Assembly (NCBI GenBank): GCA_934875675.1
Contig: CAKXIK010000035.1
Span: 1 to 24,197 of the forward strand
DNA length: 24,197 bases
Direction: 5' to 3'
DNA from: an uncultured bacterium
Lineage (GTDB): Bacteria > Bacillota > Clostridia > Oscillospirales > Acutalibacteraceae
The notes below the pieces were generated by a model. That model was not told where the DNA came from and did no database searches. It saw only the letters and a list, made by a program, of their open reading frames with translations. The position numbers were made by a program, and so were the translations under genes. Below are positions 14,516-22,400 of the stretch, in pieces; position 1 is the stretch's first letter; each line of letters begins with the position of its first letter.

Positions 14516-16231
14516 GGAGTTTTTCTCCCGCTGTACATTGCGTTCAATTACCGGTAAAAACTCGTTCACAATCGGTGCAACCCGTTCGAGTTGTGCACAT
14601 TTTGCCTGACGGCTGATCTGCTTAATTTCCTTGCGAACAAAAGATAGCTCAAAAGCTTCTGAAATCTGACTCAAATAGTTCTCCACTAAAGTTCCTTCAC
14701 TGCCATAGCAATTGAGGAAATGCTCCTCGCAGATTTGTGAAAACGGCTTTTCCCGGTTCCAAAGCGTTTGTGCCATTACCTGCATCAAAAGCCCGCTCGG
14801 GAAAAAGATTCTTTGCTCCTGACAACTCATCATTCCGTTCAAACGCAGGTTTTGCAGTGCATTCATATCCTCCCACATGATTTTTGAAATCTCCATCTCA
14901 CCAGGATCGCAATGATGGGCTCCCACTCCATGATAATCATAATCAAAGCTGTCGCCGGAAAAGTCTCTCTGCCATTGCCGAAGCATTGCGGCATTTTGTT
15001 CCACCGTAATGGGATAATCTAAATGATTCCGCACATACGGGGCAATCGTCACATTGTCGTCTGACGCGTTCTTTAATGCAAACGAACGATGGAATTGCCT
15101 TGTGATGGGAGCAAACATTAAAACGAACCGTTCCGGATGCTCCAGTTTAATCTGTTCCGGTGCCCAAAGCAAATCTACATAGATTAAAAACACAATTTTA
15201 TTTGTAAGATGCTTGGCAGTCAACTTTTGATCCAATTCATTAAGCATGGTAACATACCAGTCAGAAGGGCGTTTTTCTGCACATTGATCACATTCACAGT
15301 GGTTTTCCATGCCGTCTGCCAGCCAAAAATGCAGATAATCAGTTTCTGGATGCTGCTGACAATAATGGGTGATTGCATCTGTGATGATATCTCTGGTATC
15401 CTGCTGCGAATAACACAGGTTGCTGTCACAGGGCCAGGCAGTTTCCGGTGTCCAACTGAACATTTGCCGTTTGCCCTGCAGAAGCGCCAGCCTGCTGCTG
15501 TAATTCTCGTTGAGTCGGGTTTCCCCTCGCTTCCAAGATTCCAGATGCACATCAAACGGTTCACATGTCCATCCATGCCCCACATTGTGAATCATCATGG
15601 AACGGCGCATAAGAGCAGCGGTATACGCCTTTTGCATTCCCTGTGCATCTTCGGGAGTAAAAGGCTGCGGGCTGCGAAGAGAATTCTGCTCATGGGCATA
15701 CCACTTCTGCATAAAACCATAAGGAGAACGAAACTGTGTAAAATATGCGTTGAGTCCCACTTTAGGCATCCATTCAATCAAATCTGCAATATTCTGATAC
15801 GCATTTGTTCCCTCAATGCAAATGCCGCGATGACGATAAGAAGAAGTTTCACAAACATGCACGGGCAGTGCATTTGCTTGCAGGCTTGGAATATATTCTC
15901 CGTCTGGTCCCGGACGCAAAAAACGGCAGCCAAGCTCCGTCAGAAAACGATAAACTGCAATCAGCACTGCTCGCGGGTTGCTTCCTGCAATCTCGCCGCA
16001 CCGATTCTCTGTAACTGAAATCGCAATTGCATCATCCAATGTTGCATCGTGCAGAAGCGGAAATTTTTCCGGTGCAATACAAACCCGCACTCCTTCCGTT
16101 TCTGCGGTTTCCTCCTGCACAATCCGGTCCACCATTGCTTGCGAATCCATCAGACGCAAATAGCGAATCAGTTCATCAACTGCAAACTCAACCGTTTGGT
16201 GTTGGCTGGTCTGTATGATTCTCCATTCCAT
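14513..16231 (-). CDS. DUF4838 carbohydrate-active protein, cut short by in-frame TGA
   Basis: A 572-residue cytoplasmic protein without signal peptide. Residues about 1-120 resemble the N-terminal domain of GH67/GH20-like enzymes (FAVDELIRYLRLM, then LIAVYRFLTELGCRFLRPGP). The middle is the DUF4838 barrel-like region with TWTPETAWP-type and NHCECDQCAEKRPSDWY segments; C312, C314 and C317 cluster there. Members occur in polysaccharide utilisation loci and are presumed glycosidases; the activity is not established. The start at 16231 has GGAGG 7 nt upstream, and the longer frame to 16429 is not supported. The protein ends QREKNS-TGA, but the frame continues with family-like sequence for 78 codons. 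It lies 300 bp downstream of the GH65 gene. Confidence 0.85.
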   Translation of the reverse strand: MEWRIIQTSQHQTVEFAVDELIRYLRLMDSQAMVDRIVQEETAETEGVRVCIAPEKFPLLHDATLDDAIAISVTENRCGEIAGSNPRAVLIAVYRFLTELGCRFLRPGPDGEYIPSLQANALPVHVCETSSYRHRGICIEGTNAYQNIADLIEWMPKVGLNAYFTQFRSPYGFMQKWYAHEQNSLRSPQPFTPEDAQGMQKAYTAALMRRSMMIHNVGHGWTCEPFDVHLESWKRGETRLNENYSSRLALLQGKRQMFSWTPETAWPCDSNLCYSQQDTRDIITDAITHYCQQHPETDYLHFWLADGMENHCECDQCAEKRPSDWYVTMLNELDQKLTAKHLTNKIVFLIYVDLLWAPEQIKLEHPERFVLMFAPITRQFHRSFALKNASDDNVTIAPYVRNHLDYPITVEQNAAMLRQWQRDFSGDSFDYDYHGVGAHHCDPGEMEISKIMWEDMNALQNLRLNGMMSCQEQRIFFPSGLLMQVMAQTLWNREKPFSQICEEHFLNCYGSEGTLVENYLSQISEAFELSFVRKEIKQISRQAKCAQLERVAPIVNEFLPVIERNVQREKNS

Positions 16232-16438
16232 TTTGATTCCTCCAACAACATAATTTTCAGCCGATATTTCGAACAAAATCCAGTTTACCTCACAAATATC
16301 AATCAGAATTTTGGAATAAACTATGATATTTGTTTTATTGCATACAGAGTACCATGGTGCATCCCGGAAAACAAGGCGCAGAAAGTTTTGTTTTCCGCAA
16401 TTCTTGCCGCAAAAAATGTGCCCTTGCATTTAAAGCAA

Positions 16439-16481
16439 GGAACGGTCTCCGCGAAACTCTTCGTTACGCGAAAACCGTTCC
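16439..16481 (-). other. Strong hairpin between GH65 and DUF4838 genes
   Basis: The arms GGAACGGTCTCCGCG (16439-16453) and CGCGAAAACCGTTCC (16467-16481) form a 15-bp stem with two G-U pairs on the minus-strand RNA, plus three inner pairs (AAC/GTT). No uninterrupted T-run follows (TTGCTTTAAATG), so it is a stable leader/trailer hairpin or a weak terminator. Confidence 0.6.
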
Positions 16482-16486
16482 TGATG

Positions 16487-16510
16487 AAAAATGATTCTGA
16501 TCAGAACCAT
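16487..16510 (-). terminator. Probable terminator of the GH65 gene
   Basis: On the minus strand ATGGTTCT-GATC-AGAATCAT (16491-16510; one G-U pair) forms an 8-bp stem with a 4-nt loop and leads into a five-T run (16487-16491). It lies about 20 nt after the GH65 stop. The stem is AT-rich, so termination may be partial, allowing readthrough into the DUF4838 gene. Confidence 0.5.
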
Positions 16511-16531
16511 ACACCGGAAAAACAAGCTTGC

Positions 16532-18781
16532 TCAGGAAAAGGAAACCCGATCTCCCGAAAGATTCAGCCGCAAATGTTGGGCATCGTGAAAAATGGAAAC
16601 CGGTTGCTCTGCTGACTGCAGCAGCGTAACCGTTGTTTGATTGTGTGTAATCTCTATTTTAAGTACAGCATTGCGATATTTGAGCCGAAATGAAATCCTG
16701 CTCCATTTATTAGGCAAGTGCGGTTTGATCCGGATGCCGTCGCTTTCCACCGTTACTCCCCCAAAACCGAAAACAACGGTTTGCCATGTACCCCCGAAAT
16801 TTGCAAAGTGCAGTCCGCTGATGGTATTTAACTGAACATTTCGAATATCCAAATTGGCCATCTGATCGTAATAAGAAACGGCGGCATCTTCCCTCCCCAA
16901 CCGTGCTGCCATCAGCGAAAAAACACTGTAACAAAGCGAGGAATCAAACGCTGTCTTGGGCTCATAAAAGTCATATGCCGTCTGCATCTGCTTCGGTGTA
17001 AAATAATTGGGCAAATTTTTCATCAGATGCAGCACATCCGCTTGCTTGGTCACCTGATAAAGCGGCAGAGTCTCATAAGGAACCGATGAATTAACAATAT
17101 GTTGCCCATCTGTTTTTGCCTTGGAAAGATCGAGAGGTCTGCGGCGAAGATAAGTGTCATCTTCCAGCCAAAGATCCATTTCAGAATCATATGGCAAGAC
17201 TAAACGGCACGCAACCTCACTCCACATCAGCTGTTCCTGTTTTGTAAGTTCCATTTTATTTTCAAGCGTCTGTGTTTTTTGCTCATACAGAATTTTCATC
17301 TTTCGGAGCATATCAATGCAGAGCAAAATATTCTCACGCGCCATCATGTTTGTATAAAGGTTGTTATTCACCATAATGTCATATTCATTGGGTCCTCGAA
17401 CCGCCATGATATCATATTTTCCGTCCTCTCTTCTGGTTGCGCGGCTCGCCCAGAATCGGGTTGTCTCAATCAAAAGTTCAAGTCCGTAGGACATCATAAA
17501 TTCTCCATCCTCCGTGGCAAGCCAATACTGCTGCACGGCATAGGCAATATCCGCAATCACATGGATGGAATAAAATGCACCTCCTCCGGGAGGCGTCTGT
17601 TCCTGCCCATAGTCGTTCACCTGCCAACCATACATTGCGCCATTGAGTCCGTGAGATTTTGCATGTTTTTTTGCCTGAGCCAACGTGTGATAGCGATACA
17701 TTAACAACCCTCGCGCTGCCGCCGGATTGGTCATTGTGAAAAAGGGAAGCATGAACGCTTCGGTATCCCAAAAAATGCATCCCTCATACATTTCCCCCGT
17801 CAACCCTCGCGCACCAATGCTTCTGCGGTTACTATGCTCGGGACAAGCCTGCATCAGCTGAAACAAATTATAGCGCAGGGCAAGCTGATCTTCCTCGCTT
17901 CCCTCCAACTGAATATCAACCTCTTGCCATCGGCGAAGCATTTCGGCACTGTGCAGTGCCAACTCCTTTTCAAAGCTTTCCAGACGTTCCAGACGTGCAT
18001 ATGCCGTTGTTTCAACATCTTCTCCGTCCTGAATGGATAATGAAATGGTAACCAGCTTTTGAATCACCGTTTCCTGCTGAGCTTCTGTTTGAATCGTATA
18101 TCTTATTGAAATGTCGTTTGTTTTGCCAGAGAGAGAATCACACATTGTTTTTTGGGCAAAAGCAAGCAGAATCGGCTCCGGCTTTGTAATTTTTATCACG
18201 GTTGCATGTGCGTTCTGCAAAACCGTCCGGTACTGTCTTCGGCCTGGCTGAACCGGTACCGGATCGGTGCTTTTCAGATTCAGATTTGTTACCTGTGCAT
18301 TAATTCCGCAATCCACTGTCACCGTGAGACCGGATTGCAGCGGAGTTACAGAAATTTGCTGCCCTGCTCCATAAACTTTGTCTCGGGAAATAAAGCGCAA
18401 AAAGGCAAGACGGAGCAGAGGTTGATCATTTTCATAATAAGTATAGGAACGGGTCAGCGTTGCGGTCTGCAAATTTAATTGTGTGGAAAAATCACCGATA
18501 TTCTCTTCGTGCAAAGAAAGCGGTTTCCCGTCAATGTAAATCTGCGTCCAGAAAAAGTTCGGTACATTCACAAGCTCGCGCGGATCTCCAACATACGGGC
18601 GATAATCTCCTGCTCCGTAAACTCCGGACATATAAATTCCGCCCAGCCCTGCAATTCCCTGCTGCTGCTCCTCAAAAAAGCCCCGGCAACCAACCAATCC
18701 GTTTCCCAGCGTATTGACTGGTGCATCGTAAAGATGCGTTGCCTCACAGTAAGAATTTTTTTCAAACACCCACGGATTCAT
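16532..18781 (-). CDS. Glycoside hydrolase family 65 protein (disaccharide phosphorylase type)
   Basis: A 749-residue GH65 protein without signal peptide. The N-terminal beta-sandwich (about 1-240) opens TLGNGLVGCRGFFEEQQQGI. The (alpha/alpha)6 barrel shows ARGLTGEMYEGCIFWDTEAF, then GPNEYDIMVNNNLYTNMMA, where Glu466 is the expected general acid (usual motif GPDEYH), then DSSLCYSVFS (from 613), the likely phosphate-site segment, and HFANFGGTWQTVVFGFGG. The C-terminal beta domain ends the chain. The family cleaves alpha-glucosides such as maltose, kojibiose, nigerose or trehalose with phosphate; which one is not predictable. The start has AAAGGAG 9 nt upstream. The GPNEYD and DSSLC variants differ from the commonest GH65 motifs. 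Confidence 0.9.
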   Translation of the reverse strand: MNPWVFEKNSYCEATHLYDAPVNTLGNGLVGCRGFFEEQQQGIAGLGGIYMSGVYGAGDYRPYVGDPRELVNVPNFFWTQIYIDGKPLSLHEENIGDFSTQLNLQTATLTRSYTYYENDQPLLRLAFLRFISRDKVYGAGQQISVTPLQSGLTVTVDCGINAQVTNLNLKSTDPVPVQPGRRQYRTVLQNAHATVIKITKPEPILLAFAQKTMCDSLSGKTNDISIRYTIQTEAQQETVIQKLVTISLSIQDGEDVETTAYARLERLESFEKELALHSAEMLRRWQEVDIQLEGSEEDQLALRYNLFQLMQACPEHSNRRSIGARGLTGEMYEGCIFWDTEAFMLPFFTMTNPAAARGLLMYRYHTLAQAKKHAKSHGLNGAMYGWQVNDYGQEQTPPGGGAFYSIHVIADIAYAVQQYWLATEDGEFMMSYGLELLIETTRFWASRATRREDGKYDIMAVRGPNEYDIMVNNNLYTNMMARENILLCIDMLRKMKILYEQKTQTLENKMELTKQEQLMWSEVACRLVLPYDSEMDLWLEDDTYLRRRPLDLSKAKTDGQHIVNSSVPYETLPLYQVTKQADVLHLMKNLPNYFTPKQMQTAYDFYEPKTAFDSSLCYSVFSLMAARLGREDAAVSYYDQMANLDIRNVQLNTISGLHFANFGGTWQTVVFGFGGVTVESDGIRIKPHLPNKWSRISFRLKYRNAVLKIEITHNQTTVTLLQSAEQPVSIFHDAQHLRLNLSGDRVSFS

Positions 18782-18804
18782 TTTATTTCTCTCCTTTATC
18801 TAAT

Positions 18805-18831
18805 TTTTATACTGATTCTGAATCAGAAACG
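18805..18831. repeat. Duplicated regulatory element, copy A
   Basis: 27 bp matching 19245-19271 in 23 positions (shared blocks TTTTAT, CTGATT, GAAT, AGAAACG). It includes the palindrome CTGATTCTGAATCAG. On the minus strand it sits between TATAAA (18806-18811) and any -35 of the GH65 gene, which is where an operator would be expected. Confidence 0.55.
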
Positions 18832-18880
18832 GAATCATGCAAATCAATTTAGAAAAACTTCGCATCAAAATCAAGGGAAA

Positions 18881-18934
18881 GCTTTGATTTATACGGTTTG
18901 TTAAGATTTTTATATATCGCTTCTCCAAGAATCC
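18881..18934. repeat. Diverged repeat, second part of copy A
   Basis: About 54 bp starting GCTTTGATTTAT and ending AAGAATCC. It aligns with 19291-19345 at roughly 70 percent identity with one small gap (estimated by eye), in the same order and orientation as the 27-bp repeat. The two parts are 30 bp further apart here than in copy B. Confidence 0.4.
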
Positions 18935-19141
18935 CCACAATCACAAGGCGGCTGCGTGTTTTTTTCATTTTCAGTATATCATGGCAATTGCGTAAATTCA
19001 CCGCACAAGATTGCATTGCAAATATTGCTTGTTTTCTCTTTTTTTGCATTCTTAATTGAATCGTTCGCCAAAAATTTTGCTGAACATTCCAACGCACCTT
19101 TTTTGAAGTTGAAAATTGTGTTGAGCAAAATTTACTGCACG

Positions 19142-19171
19142 TTGTTTTTTCATTTATATTTACTGTATACT
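19142..19171 (+). promoter_or_regulatory. Candidate promoter of the GH16 gene
   Basis: TTGTTT (19142-19147) and TATACT (19166-19171) are separated by 18 bp. The -10 matches five of six consensus bases. Transcription from here would give a leader of roughly 290 nt before the GH16 start. Confidence 0.4.
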
Positions 19172-19177
19172 CAAATC

Positions 19178-19227
19178 AATGTAATGTGTTTTTGTATAAA
19201 ATTTCTATGTACATTTCACATTACATT
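19178..19227 (+). repeat. Inverted repeat at the start of the GH16 leader
   Basis: A perfect 11-bp inverted repeat, AATGTAATGTG (19178-19188) and CACATTACATT (19217-19227), encloses 28 bp in which TGTA and TACA can also pair. It lies right at and after the expected start of transcription. It could be paired operator sites (centres 39 bp apart) or a stem-loop in the mRNA leader. Confidence 0.55.
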
Positions 19228-19244
19228 TGGATACCCGCCAATGG

Positions 19245-19271
19245 TTTTATGCTGATTTCGAATTAGAAACG
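19245..19271. repeat. Duplicated regulatory element, copy B
   Basis: The counterpart of 18805-18831, exactly 440 bp away and in the same orientation (23 of 27 bases equal). The palindrome is degenerate here (CTGATTTCGAATTAG). It is followed at 19291-19345 by the diverged second part. It lies inside the proposed GH16 leader. Confidence 0.55.
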
Positions 19272-19422
19272 ATACAAAAGTCCAGAAAAAGCTTGAATCT
19301 ATGCAGTTTTCTGAAAATTTTTATCCGTCGTTTCAAAAGAAATCCGTATTGCATTCCAAACAAAACCGATTTGGGGAGGTGACTGTTTTTTCCCGCATTG
19401 TTTGATCGGTATATTTTCAGCA

Positions 19423-19445
19423 GCACACTGGATGATTCGGTGTGC
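19423..19445 (+). other. Small hairpin before the GH16 ribosome binding site
   Basis: GCACAC (19423-19428) and GTGTGC (19440-19445) form a perfect 6-bp stem with an 11-nt loop, ending 5 nt before AAAGGAA. It may influence access of ribosomes. Confidence 0.3.
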
Positions 19446-19471
19446 CATAGAAAGGAACGGTTTAGAGGAGT

Positions 19472-22400
19472 ATGAAAAAGAGCAAATCACGCCTTCTCAG
19501 TCTGGTGCTATCTGTAACCCTTTTGTTTGCGCAAATGCTGCCGGCTACTGCTTTTGCCGGCGAGACCACCGCTTCCGCCACTCCTTCTTATTCGGGCAAC
19601 TATACCACATCTGCCGGGCTTGACAGTAACGGTTTTATTTCAGACGAGGTCTGGAATAAAATTAACTGGACCTCAATGCCCTATTCCAGCAACACGGAAG
19701 CAATTTCCAGCCAGTTTAAACTCGTACGCGTAGGAAATGCCTATTATTTTTTAATTGATGTTACCACAAACAATCTGGATAACATTCAGGCGTATTCCCT
19801 GGACAAAACAACGGCAAGTAATTTCTGGAATCAGGATTGTGTTGAGATTTTTTTAAATGAAAAGCCCGATACGGTTTATGGTGCAACCGAAATCGGACAA
19901 GGCACCGAGGCATACCGACACATCCGCGTCAATGCAAACGGTGTAATCAGCGAAGGAAATTTCGGCTCCGGTATTCTTGCTGTAACCGAAAACACTGCTA
20001 AAGTTAATAAAACCGCGACCGGATTTCTGTATCAGGTCAAGCTGACCTCCAAAACCTGCACCGCAGCGCAGGCAGCCGAAAGCGATCGTCGCTTGGGTGT
20101 TGAGCTTTTTGCTTATAACACTGCAAACGGCGGCGCATGGAATTATTGGGCCATTGACCGTGCAACGGAAGCTGCCAACAAAAATTGGGGCAATGTTGCT
20201 CCGTCTGTTACGACTGCAAAATTTGGGCTGATTTCAGTCAATGCTACCGCAATTACTGTAGACGACAGTGGCGTCAAAAAACTAAACGGAAATGATGCTG
20301 CTTCCAACGGCGTAAATTTGCAGACTGCACGCGTGGATTCCTCTGTGTGGGATCAAATTGCATGGGAAAACATGCCCTACAGCAGCGATGCGTCCAAGAT
20401 TTCCTCCCGCTTTAAAATGGTGCGCATCGATAACGTTTATTATTTTATGGTGGATGTTACCACCTCCAACCGGGACAATATTAAGGCGTATTCTGCAGAA
20501 CAGACGACCGCCTCAAACTTTTGGGATCAGGATTGCGTGGAACTTTTCCTCAATGAGAATCCTGATACCGTTTTTGGTACCACACAAATTGCGCAGAACC
20601 CCGCCGCATACCGTCACATCCGCATTAATGCAAACGGTGTAATCGGGGAAGGCAACTTTGGTTCCGGCGATCCGAAGGTGACAGAGAATTATGCGGTTGT
20701 CACCCCGACAGAAAACGGATTCCTTTATGAAATTGCCGTGCGTTCCGCAACCAAATCTGCTGCAGAAACGGCTGCAGCAAACAATCAGATCGGCTTGGAA
20801 GTCTTTGCCTACAACACCGCCGGCGCATGGAACTATTGGGCAATTGACCGCGCTTCTGCTGCGGCAGATAAGAGCTGGGGCGAAAAAGCCCCCTCTGTTA
20901 CAACCAAGTATTTCGGGCTTGTAACCACCAATGCAAATCATTTGGCGGTGAATTCTTCGGTAAATGCAGGGCAAACCTCGCCGAACCCGACTGCAGTCAT
21001 TCTGAATTCCGACACCATGAAGCTCAAAGAGGGAACCTCTCAAAAGCTTGCGGTGCAGATTCAGCCTTTCCTTGCCAATCCTTCGCTGAGTTACCATTCT
21101 TCAGACACATCGGTTGCAACCATTGGAACCGATGGCACGATTCAGGCACTCAAGGGCGGCTCAACCACTATTACGGTAACGGCAGCCGGCGGAAAAACTG
21201 CCTCCTGCGAGCTGACGGTAGAAGCATTGTTTGTGGTTCCCGGCACACCGGACTACATCGGAAAAACAGAAACTACCGATTATACGCCGCCAGAATCCAT
21301 CAAAATCGGAGATCGATCTTACACGCTCAAGTTTTTTGACGACTTTGACGGAACGACTCTTGACACCACAAAATGGGACTATATGCCGGAATGGCAAACC
21401 AAGGAAGGCTATTATCAGGACGATGCCGTCAGTGTTGCGGACGGCAAGCTGGTTCTGACACAATATGTTTCCAAGGACGTGGACGCGAAAAAAGCTGCAC
21501 AGCTTGCAGCTAAAAATCTTCCTACTGATTATTATCTCGGTGGTGCCGGGTTGGAAACCAAAGGTCTCTTTACCCAGACCTACGGTTATTACGAAATCAG
21601 CATGAAAATTCCGTATACGCAGGGCTATTGGGCAGCATTCTGGCTGCTGAACGACAGTGTGGATTATTCCTCCAACAGCGACGAAAACGGCAAACTCGGC
21701 TGTGAGCTGGATATTTTTGAAGCTTTTCCAAATTTGTTTCCCAAGGTACACACCACCAATCATTTCAGTGCACAAAGCGTGGGGGTGGCAACCAACGCGT
21801 TAGACTTTTACGACTCTTACCACACCATTTCGTGCGAATGGAACCTTGACGATTATGTGATTTACATCGACGGCAAACAGGTTGCCAGCATGAAATCCGC
21901 TGCGGAAGCCAACAACAAAATGATGGAGATTTGCCAGAATCCGCTCTATATGTGCATCACAACAGAATTTGGCGTCGGCTCCAAGGTGGATATGGAGAAA
22001 GTGAAATGGCTAAACGATACTTATGGTATCATTGATAAGGTCTATGTGGATTATGTACGTGCTTACGCTCTGGACGACGCACTCAACGCCAACAACCGTG
22101 TGGACGTGGAGGGCAGCGGGTACGAAATGCTGCAGGACATTTCCTCCGGCATTTATTACGGCGAAGTGAAGCACCCAACCAGTACAACCACCAAGGAAGA
22201 AGAATCCAAACCGGTTCTCTGGAATATTGAGGGCATGGAAGGACTGACCACCTCCTCTGATGCCGATCATCTGGTGCTTTCCAGCCCGTATGTGCTTGAT
22301 TTTAAGCAGTTCGATCCCCAAAACAACGTCTGGGAAAATTCTGCACTGCGCACCTACTTAAATTCTACCACAGAGGGCAATTTCCTTGCTCCCTCCAATT

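Larger units (their letters stand above)
18782..19471. promoter_or_regulatory. 690-bp divergent intergenic region, GH65 / GH16
   Basis: An AT-rich stretch without a supported gene on either strand. It contains the GH65 ribosome binding site, a TATAAA on the minus strand at 18806-18811, a perfect palindrome CTGATTC-T-GAATCAG (18812-18826), a diverged second copy of that neighbourhood 440 bp to the right, a plus-strand promoter candidate, an 11-bp inverted repeat and a long leader for the GH16 gene. Short frames (for example 39 codons ending at 18849 on the minus strand) lack ribosome binding sites. Confidence 0.6.

Noticed and set aside
16232..16429. 66-codon N-terminal extension of the DUF4838 frame
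   Set aside because: GGAGG 7 nt before the ATG at 16231 fixes the start, and the extension has no domain-like sequence and covers the intergenic region after the hairpins.
18822..18836. Possible catabolite-response (cre) site near AGAAACGGAATCA
   Set aside because: It lacks the TG at the left and the CA spacing of the cre consensus; the copy at 19265-19278 fits no better.
18849..18965. 39-codon minus-strand frame beginning MKKTRSRLVIVGILGEAIYK
   Set aside because: No ribosome binding site, AT-rich composition, and it overlaps the diverged repeat. The other repeat copy does not keep the frame open, so it is not under coding selection.
20513..21097. 194-codon minus-strand open frame inside the GH16 gene, and similar long antisense frames at 21161-21775 and 22358-22897
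   Set aside because: Shadows of the plus-strand gene: no ribosome binding sites, no recognisable domains, and the sense frame has clear domain motifs throughout.
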